Below are positions 45,569 through 54,625 of a stretch of 64,000 bases of DNA, one piece after another (within the stretch, counting starts at the first letter, position 1; each line of letters begins with the position of its first letter). The stretch lies in the NCBI RefSeq assembly GCF_001477625.1, contig NZ_CP013692.1, positions 2,046,001-2,110,000 on the forward strand. Direction: 5' to 3'. The position numbers were made by a program, and so were the translations under genes. The DNA comes from Paucibacter sp. KCTC 42545. GTDB lineage: Bacteria; Pseudomonadota; Gammaproteobacteria; Burkholderiales; Burkholderiaceae_C. Below the pieces are notes generated by a model. The model searched no databases. It had not been told where the DNA came from and worked only from the letters and a program-made list of their open reading frames with translations.

Positions 45569-46731
45569 ACGCTGGCCCGTACGACGCGAATCACGCGATC
45601 GATCTGCGCCTCGCTCATGCCGGGCCACAGCGGCAAGCTCAACACCTCACGGTGCATGGCCTCGCTGATGGGGAAGTCACCCGCGGCATAGCCTAGTTCG
45701 GCATAGGCCGGCTGCAGATGCGGCGGCACCGGGTAGTGAATCAGGCTGCCCACACCTTGGCGGGCGAGTTCGGCCTGCAGGCGGTCGCGTGCCTCATGCC
45801 TGACGACAAACAAATGCCAGGCCGACTCCAGATGCGCGGCCGGTGGTGTTGGCAGTTGCAGGGGCAGACCCGCCAAGCCATCGAGCAAACGTGTAGCAAT
45901 GCGGCGCCGCTCTTCGGTCTGAGCCTGCAGATGCGGCAGCTTGGCAGACAGCACGGCGGCCTGGATTTCGTCCAGCCGCGAGTTACGGCCCTTGACCTCG
46001 TTGTGATACTTGACCCGCGAGCCGTAGTTGCGCAGCACCCGGATCTGATCCAGCAAGGCCGGGTCCGCGCCGGTCACACCGCCACCGTCACCAAAAGCCC
46101 CGAGGTTTTTGCCAGGATAAAAGCTCCAGGCCGACAAATCCGCCAGGCTGCCAACGGCGCGGCCCCGAACCATCGCCCCATGGGCTTGGGCGCAATCGTC
46201 CAGCACCTTGAGGCCATGGCGCCGGGCGATCTGCAAGATCTCATCCATCTCGGCTGGCAAGCCGTAGAGATGCACCGGCAGGATGACCTTGCTGCGCGGC
46301 GTGATGGCCGCCTCGATACGGGCGGGGTCGATGTTGTAGCTGAGCGGGTCAGGCTCCACTGGCACCGGGCGGGCGCCACATTGGCTGACCGCCAACCAGG
46401 TGGCGATATAGGTATTGGCGGGCACGATGACCTCATCGCCTGGCCCAACGCCCAGGGCTTGCAGGGCCAAAGCCAGCGCATCCAGACCATTGGCCACGCC
46501 CACACAGCCTTCCGCGCCCACGCTTTGCGCATAGGCCGCCTCGAAGCTCTGCAATTCCCGCCCCAACAAGAACCAGCCGCTACGGGCTACCCGCAGCAGT
46601 GCGGCATCAATCTCGGCCTGCGCGACTTGGTAAGCGGGCTGCAAATTCAGGAAGGGGATGGGCGCCTCGGCCACGGCAGCTTCAGGCACTGCAGCTTCAG
46701 GCACGTTGAATGGCGGCGAGGTAGTCGTCAT
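45565..46731 (-). CDS. DegT/DnrJ/EryC1-family sugar aminotransferase (FdtB/QdtB-like)
   Basis: This is a PLP-dependent aminotransferase of 388 residues. The Schiff-base lysine is Lys208 in [15 protein letters not shown], and DDCAQAHGA and [14 protein letters not shown] are typical for enzymes that aminate dTDP-3-keto-6-deoxyhexoses. It follows the WxcM-like ketoisomerase gene and starts inside its last 35 bp, so the two are coupled. A short Ala-Pro-Val-Glu repeat ([14 protein letters not shown]) precedes the conserved start [11 protein letters not shown] longer frame into the previous gene is rejected. The likely product is dTDP-3-amino-3,6-dideoxygalactose or -glucose. Confidence 0.85.
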   Translation of the reverse strand: MTTTSPPFNVPEAAVPEAAVAEAPIPFLNLQPAYQVAQAEIDAALLRVARSGWFLLGRELQSFEAAYAQSVGAEGCVGVANGLDALALALQALGVGPGDEVIVPANTYIATWLAVSQCGARPVPVEPDPLSYNIDPARIEAAITPRSKVILPVHLYGLPAEMDEILQIARRHGLKVLDDCAQAHGAMVRGRAVGSLADLSAWSFYPGKNLGAFGDGGGVTGADPALLDQIRVLRNYGSRVKYHNEVKGRNSRLDEIQAAVLSAKLPHLQAQTEERRRIATRLLDGLAGLPLQLPTPPAAHLESAWHLFVVRHEARDRLQAELARQGVGSLIHYPVPPHLQPAYAELGYAAGDFPISEAMHREVLSLPLWPGMSEAQIDRVIRVVRASV

Positions 46732-47647
46732 AGCTGCGGATGTAATCTTGAGCGTCATAGGGGTCCGAGGCCAGCACCAGCAGGACGGCGTCGGCGCTGA
46801 AGCGGTACTGTATGCCCCAGACCATGGGCGGGATGTGTAAGCCCAGGCGGGGGTTGTCCAGCAGCAACTCGTCGCGGCGCTCGCCATCGTCCAGCACCAC
46901 GCTGAGGCTGCCCTTCACACAAACCAGGAACTGATGGCAGAGCTTGTGCGCATGCTCGCCCCGCACCTCGCGGCTGGGCACGTCATAGACCATGAAAAAG
47001 CGCTGCGGCGTGAAGGGCAGTTGCTTGCCGATCTCCCCCACGCAAAGCGAGCCTCGCATGTCCACCGCTTGCGGCAGTTGCACCAGCGAGGCGCCCGCCA
47101 CCTGCAAGCGCTCAGGCACCTGGCCAGGCCGTGTTGCCGAGGGCTGCGTGGCTTGCACCGCCGGATGCAAGGTATCCACATAACCGATGACATGAGCGGG
47201 ATTACCCGCCACGATGGCATTGGCCGGCACATCACGAGTCACCACCGCGCCGTCCTGCACCATGGCATGAGCGCCAATGGTGACACCTGGCCTCACGGTC
47301 GCATTGGAGCCCAAGCTGGCCCCCTTGCGCACGCGGGTCTGCACAAACTGCTCGGGCCGCTGCTTGCTGCGCGGGAAGGCATCGTTGCTGAAGGTCACAT
47401 TGGGGCCGATGAAGACATCGTCCTCGATGCGCACCCCGTCCCAGAGTTGCACGCCGCACTTGATCGTCACCCGGTCGCCCACCTCCACATCGTTCTCGAT
47501 GAAGACATGGTCACAGATATTGGCGTCCCGCCCGATGCGCGCGCCCGGCAGGATGTGCACAAAGGCCCAGACCCGTGTCCCCGCGCCGATATGCGGGCTC
47601 TCGACCAGGGCATGGGCATGGATGGAGCAAGAGGAGGTCGACGGCAT
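46697..47647 (-). CDS. WxcM-like fusion: hexapeptide acyltransferase plus FdtA-type cupin ketoisomerase
   Basis: This 316-residue protein has two domains. Residues about 10-150 form a left-handed beta-helix acyltransferase ([20 protein letters not shown], then [20 protein letters not shown]). Residues about 185-316 are a cupin like FdtA/QdtA, with [19 protein letters not shown], the signature of dTDP-4-oxo-6-deoxyglucose 3,4-ketoisomerases. The same fusion is known as WxcM in Xanthomonas. Together with the aminotransferase it makes and acylates a dTDP-3-amino sugar. RmlA/RmlB, which would supply the substrate, are not in the window. Start chosen at [14 protein letters not shown]; the frame continues upstream without conservation. 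Confidence 0.88.
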   Translation of the reverse strand: MPSTSSCSIHAHALVESPHIGAGTRVWAFVHILPGARIGRDANICDHVFIENDVEVGDRVTIKCGVQLWDGVRIEDDVFIGPNVTFSNDAFPRSKQRPEQFVQTRVRKGASLGSNATVRPGVTIGAHAMVQDGAVVTRDVPANAIVAGNPAHVIGYVDTLHPAVQATQPSATRPGQVPERLQVAGASLVQLPQAVDMRGSLCVGEIGKQLPFTPQRFFMVYDVPSREVRGEHAHKLCHQFLVCVKGSLSVVLDDGERRDELLLDNPRLGLHIPPMVWGIQYRFSADAVLLVLASDPYDAQDYIRSYDDYLAAIQRA

Positions 47648-47909
47648 GGCTTGGACTTGAAAACAAGAATGCCTGAACGCTAACAGCTGCGGGCGCCCTG
47701 CGATGGCCAGAATTCCGGGGCAATCCCTGCCCTGCAATTCTTTGCTGGGCCACGCCCCTTGCAAGGCCACTCTGCCCCAAGTTCCCTGGGCTGCAAAATA
47801 GACCACCCGCCTGCGCTTTTTTCAGGGATCAAGCACCCTCAAGTGCGGCGAAAGTCACAACAAGCCTGTGGTTCACCCTGGGCACCCTTCAACCAACCTT
47901 CGGCACACC

Positions 47910-48920
47910 ATGCTCAACGGCAAATCCATCCTCATCACCGGCGCTACCGGTTCCTTCGGCAAGGCATTTGTCGACACGGTGTTCAAGCGCTATCCCGATG
48001 TCCGGAGGGTGGTGGTGTTCTCGCGCGACGAGCTCAAGCAGTTTGAGATGGCCCAGCGCTTCAGCGAGCGGGAGTTCCCCAGCATTCGCTATTTCCTGGG
48101 TGATGTGCGTGACGAGTCCCGGCTGCGCCGCGCGCTTGAAGGCATTGACATCGTCATCCACGCCGCTGCGCTCAAGCAGGTGCCGGCGGCTGAGTACAAC
48201 CCCTTTGAGTGCATCAAGACCAATATCCTGGGTGCGCAGAATTTGATCGAAGCCTGCATGGACCAAAACGTCGAGCGGGTCGTCGCCCTGTCCACCGACA
48301 AGGCCGCTGCGCCCATCAATCTCTACGGCGCCACCAAGCTGTGCTCGGACAAGCTCTTCATCGCCGCCAACAATATCCGCGGCCATCGCCCCACCCGCTA
48401 CTCGGTCGTGCGCTACGGCAATGTGATGGGCAGCCGGGGTTCGGTGATCCCTTTCTTCGTGGATAAGCGCGCCAGCGGCGTCTTGCCCATCACCGACCCC
48501 AATATGACCCGCTTCAATATCTCCTTGCAAGACGGGGTGGAGATGGTCTTGTGGGCCTTGCAGAACGCCGAAGGCGGCGAGATCTTTGTGCCCAAGATTC
48601 CTTCTTATCGCATTGGCGATGTGGCCACCGCCGTGGCGCCCGACTGCCGCCAGGAGATTGTGGGCATTCGCCCCGGCGAGAAGATCCACGAAGAGATGAT
48701 CACCGGCAGCGACAGCTATCAAACCGTTGATCTGGGCCGTTACTACGCCATCCTGCCCTCCAACTGCGAGTACAGCATTGAGCAGTACTGCAAGAAGACC
48801 GGCGCCGAGCGCGTGCCCGCCGGCTTTGCCTATGACAGCGGCAGCAACCCCGATTTCCTCAGCGTGGCCCAGTTGCGTGAGCTGATCATGGAGCATGTGC
48901 CCGAAGCTCGCTTGATCTAA
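47910..48920 (+). CDS. pseB: UDP-N-acetylglucosamine 4,6-dehydratase (inverting), PseB
   Basis: PseB removes water from UDP-GlcNAc and inverts C5, the first step to pseudaminic acid. It is an extended SDR: GATGSFGKAF at 11-20 binds NADP, and the catalytic Asp130-Lys131 (STDKAAAP) with Tyr139 and Lys143 in LYGATK match the FlaA1/PseB type, where Asp-Lys replaces the ordinary SDR serine. Length is 336 residues. The ATG giving MLNGKSILIT was chosen, 14 codons into the open frame. It starts the plus-strand pse operon and diverges from the WxcM-like gene across 262 bp. Confidence 0.95.
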   Translation: MLNGKSILITGATGSFGKAFVDTVFKRYPDVRRVVVFSRDELKQFEMAQRFSEREFPSIRYFLGDVRDESRLRRALEGIDIVIHAAALKQVPAAEYNPFECIKTNILGAQNLIEACMDQNVERVVALSTDKAAAPINLYGATKLCSDKLFIAANNIRGHRPTRYSVVRYGNVMGSRGSVIPFFVDKRASGVLPITDPNMTRFNISLQDGVEMVLWALQNAEGGEIFVPKIPSYRIGDVATAVAPDCRQEIVGIRPGEKIHEEMITGSDSYQTVDLGRYYAILPSNCEYSIEQYCKKTGAERVPAGFAYDSGSNPDFLSVAQLRELIMEHVPEARLI

Positions 48921-48928
48921 ATTCGGCC

Positions 48929-50095
48929 ATGACAGTTTCCATCCCTTACAGCCGCCAGCAGATCAGCGAAGAAGACATCGCCGCGGTCTGCGCGGTGCTG
49001 CGCTCCGACTTCCTGACGCAAGGCCCAGAGCTGCCCGCCTTCGAGGCCGAATTCGCCGCCGTGCACCAAGTGCCGGACGCCATTGCCGTTAGCAATGCCA
49101 CCGCCGGCCTGCACATTGCCTGCCTTGCGTTGGGGGTGGGCCCGCAGTCCTTGGTCTGGACGACACCGAACAGCTTTTTGGCCTCGGCCAATTGCGCACG
49201 GTACTGTGGCGCCAGTGTTGACTTCGTCGACATCGACCCCTTCAGCCGCCAAATGGGCATCGAAGCCCTGAGCAGCAAGCTGGCCCAAGCCCAGATTGCT
49301 GGCCGCCTGCCCGATGTGGTGATCCCGGTGGACTTTGCCGGCCTGCCTTGCGACTGGCCAGCCCTGCGGGCCCTGGCTGATCGCTACGGCTTCAAGCTGC
49401 TGCAAGACGCCTCCCACGCCACCGGCGCCAGCCAGCACGGCCGGCCCATGGGTTCGGACTGGGCCGATATCTCGGTCTTCAGCTTTCACGCCGTCAAGGT
49501 AGTGACCACGGCCGAAGGCGGCATGCTCACCTGCCGTGACCCACAGCTGGCCCAGGCCCTGCAAGGCCTGCGTTCGCACGGCATGGTGCGCGAAGCCGCC
49601 GCCATGACCCAGCCGCCCGAAGGCGCCTGGCTTTATGAGCAGCAGGCGCTGGGCTACAACTACCGCATGACGGAGTTGCAAGCTGCCCTCGGCCGCTCAC
49701 AACTGCGCCGCCTGCCCCAGATGCAAGCCGCACGCGAAGCCTTGGCGGCACGCTATGACCTGTTGCTCAAGGATTTGCCGCTGCGCCTGCCACCACGCTT
49801 TGCCGACCGGCAATCGGCCTGGCATTTGTATGCCGTCGAGCTGGATGCCCAGCGCTGCCCCATCACGCGGGCTCAGCTCTTTGCTGCCCTGCGCGAGCAA
49901 GGCTTTGGCGTGCAGGTGCACTACATCCCCATCCACACCCAGCCCTATTACCAAGCCCTGGGTTTCAAGCCGGGCGACTTCCCGCTGGCCGAGGCCTATT
50001 ACGCCCACTGCATCTCCCTGCCCCTGTTCCCTGCCATGACGGAGGCTGATCAGGATCGCGTCGTCGCCACGCTGCGTCATTTGCTGGCGCGATGA
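48929..50095 (+). CDS. pseC: UDP-4-amino-4,6-dideoxy-L-AltNAc transaminase, PseC
   Basis: PseC aminates C4 of the PseB product using PLP and glutamate. It is a DegT-family enzyme of 388 residues. The start SIPYSRQQISEEDIAAV is typical of PseC, the PLP lysine is Lys190 in SFHAVKVVTTAEGG, and VDFAGLPCDWPAL is a family marker. The gene begins 8 bp after pseB and overlaps the aldo/keto reductase by ATGA, so the set is one coupled operon. Confidence 0.95.
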   Translation: MTVSIPYSRQQISEEDIAAVCAVLRSDFLTQGPELPAFEAEFAAVHQVPDAIAVSNATAGLHIACLALGVGPQSLVWTTPNSFLASANCARYCGASVDFVDIDPFSRQMGIEALSSKLAQAQIAGRLPDVVIPVDFAGLPCDWPALRALADRYGFKLLQDASHATGASQHGRPMGSDWADISVFSFHAVKVVTTAEGGMLTCRDPQLAQALQGLRSHGMVREAAAMTQPPEGAWLYEQQALGYNYRMTELQAALGRSQLRRLPQMQAAREALAARYDLLLKDLPLRLPPRFADRQSAWHLYAVELDAQRCPITRAQLFAALREQGFGVQVHYIPIHTQPYYQALGFKPGDFPLAEAYYAHCISLPLFPAMTEADQDRVVATLRHLLAR

Positions 50096-50970
50096 GTCAG
50101 GCCATGGAACTGGCACTAGGTACTGTGCAATTTGGCCTCGCCTATGGCGCGGTCGGCAGCGGCCAGACCGTGGCTGAGGCTGAGGTCGAACGCATCTTGG
50201 CCGCCGCCTGGCAGCAAGGCGTGCGCACGCTGGACACGGCCGCGGCTTACGGCGATATCGAAGCCCGGCTGGCCCGCCTGTGCGGCACGCTGGACTTTCG
50301 CATCATCAGCAAGATCAGGCCGCTGAGCGGGCTCTCGCAAGCCCAAGCTTTGGCTGCCGTGCAGATGAGCATTGAGCAATCCCGCCAACGCCTGGGCGAA
50401 CGCCTGAATGCCCTGCTGTTCCACAGCGCCGCTGACCTTTTGGCCGCAGGCGGCCCAGCACTTTGGGAACAGGCCGAGCAGCAGCTCAAGGGCAGCGGCA
50501 TTCGCCTTGGTGTCTCCTGCTACGGACCGGAAGAGTTGCTGACGCTACGTCAGCGCCACGACATCAGCATCGCCCAGCTGCCGGCCAATGCCCTCGATCA
50601 ACGCCTTCAGCAAACCCTGCAAGGCCCGCAGGCCGAGCAGCTGAAGGGCGTTGAGCTGCATGTGCGCTCAGCCTTTTTGCAAGGCCTGCTGCTGGCGCCT
50701 GAACGCGGGGCCCAACGCGTACCGGCCGCCGCGCCATTTCTGCATGCCTGGCAAAACGACTGCCAAGCCCAAGACCTATCTCCCACCGTGGCCGCGCTAG
50801 GCCTCGTGAAGGCCCTGCCCCAGGTGCACAGCTGCGTGGTCGGCGTAGAGAGCTTGGCGCAATGGCAAGACATCGCCGGCGCCTGGCAGCAAGCCCGGCC
50901 CCTGCATCGCCCTCACCTGGCCTGCGCCCTGCCCGAAGCCTACGACCCCCGCCTGTGGCCCAAACCATGA
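50092..50970 (+). CDS. Aldo/keto reductase in the nonulosonate operon
   Basis: This is a 292-residue AKR-fold oxidoreductase. All four catalytic residues are present: Asp48 and Tyr53 (LDTAAAYGD), Lys74 (IISKIRP) and His111 (LLFHSAAD). NAD(P)H-dependent reduction of a sugar keto group is therefore expected. It is translated with ATGA overlaps to pseC before and the cytidylyltransferase after. Canonical Campylobacter and Helicobacter pseudaminic acid pathways need no such enzyme, so it probably modifies the nine-carbon sugar or a precursor. Confidence 0.88.
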   Translation: MSQAMELALGTVQFGLAYGAVGSGQTVAEAEVERILAAAWQQGVRTLDTAAAYGDIEARLARLCGTLDFRIISKIRPLSGLSQAQALAAVQMSIEQSRQRLGERLNALLFHSAADLLAAGGPALWEQAEQQLKGSGIRLGVSCYGPEELLTLRQRHDISIAQLPANALDQRLQQTLQGPQAEQLKGVELHVRSAFLQGLLLAPERGAQRVPAAAPFLHAWQNDCQAQDLSPTVAALGLVKALPQVHSCVVGVESLAQWQDIAGAWQQARPLHRPHLACALPEAYDPRLWPKP

Positions 50971-51776
50971 GTTCAATGAATCCGCGCCCTTCATGCCTGG
51001 CGATTGTGCAAGCCCGTCTGTCCAGCAGCCGCCTGCCTGGCAAGGTCTTGATGCCGCTAGCCGGCATGCCGATGATTTTGTTCATGCTGGAGCGCGTCAA
51101 ACGCGCCACGCTCATCGACCAGATCGTGCTGGCCACCAGCACCGACCCCAGCGATGACGCGCTGGCGGCCGCCGTGCGCGAAGCCGGTTATGCGGTTCAT
51201 CGTGGCCCGCTGGACGATGTGCTGACCCGCTTTGCCGGCGCCGCCCAGGCCAGCGACGCCGAACTGATCGTGCGCCTGACAGGCGACTGCCCCCTGATCG
51301 ACCCGGCCCTGATCGACCGCGTCATCAGCCAGCTCTGCGCGCAGAAGCTGGACTACTGCACCAATAGCGAGCCCGCCAGCTACCCCGATGGCCTGGATGT
51401 CGAAGTCTTCACCCGCCAAGCCTTGCTGCAAGCCGCAGAACACGCCCGCTTGCCCAGCGAGCGTGAGCACGTCACCCCCTGGCTGCGCGCGCAAGCCCAG
51501 AAGCTGCGCATTGGCAGCCTGAGCAGCGTGATTCCATTGGCCCAGCTGCGCTGGACCGTAGACCATCTGGATGATTTGCACCTGGTGCGCGCCCTGGTCG
51601 ACGCCTTGGACGCGCAAGCCGGCGCAGGTGCCGCCCTGCGCGCCGATCTGTTTGACTTTCTGCGCTTGCTGGATGCCCGGCCCGAACTGCTGCGGCTCAA
51701 CCCGCACCAGCGCAATGAGGGCTATGCCAAGAGCCTGCGCAATGACGCGCTGCAAGCCGCTGCCGCCCAGCTCTGA
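50967..51776 (+). CDS. SpsF-type cytidylyltransferase, probable CMP-nonulosonate synthetase
   Basis: This is a 269-residue nucleotidyltransferase of the SpsF branch. The NTP-binding motif IVQARLSSSRLPGKVLMPL is at about residues 13-31, and LTGDCPLIDPALIDRV supplies the metal-binding aspartate. It occupies the place where PseF (CMP-pseudaminic acid synthetase) would be, and no other pseF is in the window, so it may activate the finished nonulosonic acid. SpsF proteins are longer than PseF and have a C-terminal extension of unclear role. The ATG overlaps the reductase stop as ATGA. Confidence 0.82.
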   Translation: MSSMNPRPSCLAIVQARLSSSRLPGKVLMPLAGMPMILFMLERVKRATLIDQIVLATSTDPSDDALAAAVREAGYAVHRGPLDDVLTRFAGAAQASDAELIVRLTGDCPLIDPALIDRVISQLCAQKLDYCTNSEPASYPDGLDVEVFTRQALLQAAEHARLPSEREHVTPWLRAQAQKLRIGSLSSVIPLAQLRWTVDHLDDLHLVRALVDALDAQAGAGAALRADLFDFLRLLDARPELLRLNPHQRNEGYAKSLRNDALQAAAAQL

Positions 51777-51809
51777 CTCCGAACACCTATTTCCAAAGAG
51801 ACTGCCATC

Positions 51810-53099
51810 ATGCGTACATTCACCGCTTCCGAAGCCATGCTGGAGCGCGCCGAGCGCGTCATCCCCCTGGGCAGCCAAACCTTCAGCAAGAGCCGCACCC
51901 AATACCCCAAGGGCGTCTCGCCCTTCTTCATCGAACGTGGCCAGGGTGCGCGCGTTTGGGATGTGGACGGCAATGAGTATCTGGACCTGGTGATGAGCCT
52001 GGCCTCGGTCACCCTGGGCTATCAAGACGCAGAGGTCAACAGCGCCGTCAGCCGCCAGCTGCAGGACTCCGGCGTCATCTTCAGCCTGCCGCACCGCCTG
52101 GAATGCGAGGTGGCCGAGCTGATCGTGGACATGGTGCCTTGCGCCGAGAAAGTGCGCTTCGGCAAGAACGGCTCTGACGCCACCTCCGGCGCCGTGCGCC
52201 TGGCCCGCGCCTTCACCGGCCGCGACCACATTGCGGTTTGCGGCTACCACGGCTGGCAGGACTGGTATATCGGCAGCACCGCCCGCCATCGCGGCGTGCC
52301 CGAGGCCACCCGCGCCCTCACCCATGCCTTTGCCTACAACGAGCTGAACTCGCTGGAGGCCTTGTTCCAGCAGTTCCCCGAGCAGTTGGCCGCGGTGATT
52401 CTGGAACCCATGAATGTGGCGGCGCCACAGCCCGGCTTTCTGGAAGGCGTCAAGGCCCTGGCCCACAAGCATGGCGCCTTGCTTGTGTTTGATGAAACCA
52501 TCACCGGCTTCCGTTTCGCCAACGGCGGCGCGCAGGAGCTGTTCGGCGTCACCCCCGATCTGGCCACTTTCGGCAAGGGCTTGGCCAATGGCTTCCCGGT
52601 CTCTGCCATCGCCGGCCGCGCCGATGTGATGCAGCTGATGGAGGAGATCTTCTTCTCCTTCACCTTCGGCGGCGAAGCCCTGTCCCTGGCTGCCGCCAAG
52701 GCCACGCTGAGCAAGCTTAAGCGCGAGCCTGTTTTGGCCGGCATCGCGGCCAAGGGCGAACAGCTGCAAACCGGTTTGCGCCGCTTGCTGGATGAACAGA
52801 ACTTGAACGATTTGTTCTCGGTCAGCGGCCATCCGAGCTGGACCTTCCTGAACGTGCGCGAAGCGCGCGGCGCCAACATCTTCGACATCAAAACCCTGCT
52901 GGCGCAAGAGCAGCATCAGCGCGGCGTGCTGGGTCTGGGCACCCACAACCTCAGCCACGCTCACAGCAGCGGCGACATCGAGCAGGTCCTGGCCATGTAC
53001 CGCGAGCTGTTGCCCATGGTGGGTGAAGCCGCCAGCGACGGCCGGGTGCCGGAACTCTTGCGCTGCGCCCCCCTGGTGCCCTTGTTCAAGCTGCGCTGA
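51810..53099 (+). CDS. Class III (HemL-like) PLP aminotransferase in the nonulosonate operon
   Basis: This 429-residue fold-type I enzyme resembles glutamate-1-semialdehyde aminomutase. The PLP lysine is Lys256 in TFGKGLANGFP, FDETITGFRFANGGAQELFGV is the cofactor-ring aspartate segment, and RFGKNGSDATSGAVRLAR is the phosphate loop. Heme synthesis is unlikely as its role: it is inside the pse operon and overlaps pseG by one base (TGATG). It probably adds a second amino group to the sugar, or exchanges one after a redox step by the adjacent reductase. Confidence 0.87.
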   Translation: MRTFTASEAMLERAERVIPLGSQTFSKSRTQYPKGVSPFFIERGQGARVWDVDGNEYLDLVMSLASVTLGYQDAEVNSAVSRQLQDSGVIFSLPHRLECEVAELIVDMVPCAEKVRFGKNGSDATSGAVRLARAFTGRDHIAVCGYHGWQDWYIGSTARHRGVPEATRALTHAFAYNELNSLEALFQQFPEQLAAVILEPMNVAAPQPGFLEGVKALAHKHGALLVFDETITGFRFANGGAQELFGVTPDLATFGKGLANGFPVSAIAGRADVMQLMEEIFFSFTFGGEALSLAAAKATLSKLKREPVLAGIAAKGEQLQTGLRRLLDEQNLNDLFSVSGHPSWTFLNVREARGANIFDIKTLLAQEQHQRGVLGLGTHNLSHAHSSGDIEQVLAMYRELLPMVGEAASDGRVPELLRCAPLVPLFKLR

Positions 53100-54625
53100 T
53101 GCGCATCGCCTTCCGCGCCGATGGCTCTTCCCAGATCGGGCTGGGTCATCTGCGCCGGTGCCTCTCGCTCGCCCAGGCCTTGCAGCGTCTGGGGGCACAA
53201 ACGCTGTTTCTTTGCCGAGCCAGCGATGTTGACGCGCAGGCCTTGCTGGCCTCGGCCGGCATCGAAAGCCGACTGCTGGCGCAGCTGCCGGCCGTCATTC
53301 AGCCGGGCGCTTTGGCCGACGCGGCAGCCGATGCCCAAGCCTGCATCGAAGTCCTCAAGCACGAGGCGCCCGCCCTTCTCATCGTTGACCACTACGGTAT
53401 CGCGGCCGACTGGCACGAGGCTCTGCGCCAAGCCTTGGGCTGCCGCATCGCAGTGATCGACGATTTGGCCGACAGGCCCTTGAGCGCTGATGCCTTGATC
53501 GACCAAAACCTCTGCGTCGAGTCCAGCCATCAAGCCCGTTATGCCCCCTGGCTACGCCGCCCGCCCGCGCGCTGGTTTTGCGGACCCGGCTTTGCCCTGC
53601 TGGGTGAAAGCTATGCCGAACTGCAAGCCCATGTGCCGGCGGCCGAGGTGCGCAGCATCGGCATATTTCTGGGCGGCACCGACCCACTGAACCTCAGCCC
53701 CACGGCCCTGCAAGCCTGCCGAAGCGGCGTAGGTTTCCAAGGGCCGATCGAGATCGTTTCCACCCACGCCAACCCCCATCTCGCCGCCTTGCGCGAAGCC
53801 GTGCGCGCAGACGCACAAACCCAGCTGAGCCTCGATTTGCCCGAGCTCAGCGCCTTCTACGCCCGCCATGATGTGCAAATCGGCGCCGCAGGAGGTGCAG
53901 CCTGGGAGCGCTGTGCCGTCGGTGTGCCCTCCTTGACGCTTTGCCTGGCCGACAACCAACGCGCCGTGCTGCCCGAGTTGGAACGCCGCCAGGCGGTGCT
54001 GGCCGCCACCGGCCTGGATGCCCCAGCACTGGCCCAGGGCCTGCGCCGCTTGCTGGACGATGCGAGCTTGCGCCAGACGCTGGCGACGAATAGCCGCGCC
54101 CTGGTCGATGGCCAAGGCGCACGCAAGGTGGCGATGGGCTTGCTGATGCTAGCCCAGGCGCCGCTGCAACTGCGTGCGGCCGAGCTGAGCGATGCCGAAT
54201 TCATGTGGCGCTGGCGCAATCACCCCAGCACACGGCAAGTCTCACGCTCACAGGAGGAAATTCCGCTGGACACCCACCGCGGCTGGCTGGAGCGCCTGCT
54301 GGCGGCCGGGCAGAGTCGACTCTTTCTGGCCTATCGGGGCTCGCTTGCGGTCGGCGTGATTCGCTTCGATCCCTTGCCCACGTCGGATACGGACCCCGCC
54401 TTCGAGGTCTCGCTCTATTTGGATCCCCAGCTGCAAGGCCTGGGGCTGGGACGCGCCCTGCTGCAAGCCGGTGAAGCGGCCATGGCCGCGATGCATGCGG
54501 ATATTGCCTTGAACATCCATGCCGAGGTCTTGCCCGGTAATGAGAGTTCCCTGGCCTTGTTCCGCGGCGCCGATTACGGCCCTGGGGCCACGCCGCTGCG
54601 CTTCATCAAACGCCTGAAGCCATAG
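53099..54625 (+). CDS. pseG: PseG-PseH fusion: UDP-sugar hydrolase plus GNAT acetyltransferase
   Basis: This is a two-domain protein of 508 residues. Residues 1-350 are the PseG GT-B-like hydrolase, which releases UDP from the diacetamido altropyranose: MRIAFRADGSSQIGLGHLRR with the catalytic His in GLGHLRR, then IFLGGTDPLNLS and the acceptor loop IGAAGGAAWERC. From about 356 on it is a GNAT domain (LQLRAAELSDAEFMWRWRNHP, LDPQLQGLGLGRALLQAG) that fits PseH, the N4-acetyltransferase acting just before PseG. In most species these are two genes. The frame converges with the FemAB-like gene, overlapping it by 20 bp. Confidence 0.92.
   Translation: MRIAFRADGSSQIGLGHLRRCLSLAQALQRLGAQTLFLCRASDVDAQALLASAGIESRLLAQLPAVIQPGALADAAADAQACIEVLKHEAPALLIVDHYGIAADWHEALRQALGCRIAVIDDLADRPLSADALIDQNLCVESSHQARYAPWLRRPPARWFCGPGFALLGESYAELQAHVPAAEVRSIGIFLGGTDPLNLSPTALQACRSGVGFQGPIEIVSTHANPHLAALREAVRADAQTQLSLDLPELSAFYARHDVQIGAAGGAAWERCAVGVPSLTLCLADNQRAVLPELERRQAVLAATGLDAPALAQGLRRLLDDASLRQTLATNSRALVDGQGARKVAMGLLMLAQAPLQLRAAELSDAEFMWRWRNHPSTRQVSRSQEEIPLDTHRGWLERLLAAGQSRLFLAYRGSLAVGVIRFDPLPTSDTDPAFEVSLYLDPQLQGLGLGRALLQAGEAAMAAMHADIALNIHAEVLPGNESSLALFRGADYGPGATPLRFIKRLKP

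Noticed and set aside
51810..53099. Class III aminotransferase as heme-pathway HemL
   Set aside because: It sits inside the nonulosonate operon with a one-base overlap to pseG; no other heme gene is near.
51057..53198. Minus-strand open frame of 713 codons opposite the cytidylyltransferase and aminotransferase genes
   Set aside because: It spans two well-supported plus-strand genes, lacks any recognisable domain and has shadow-like composition.
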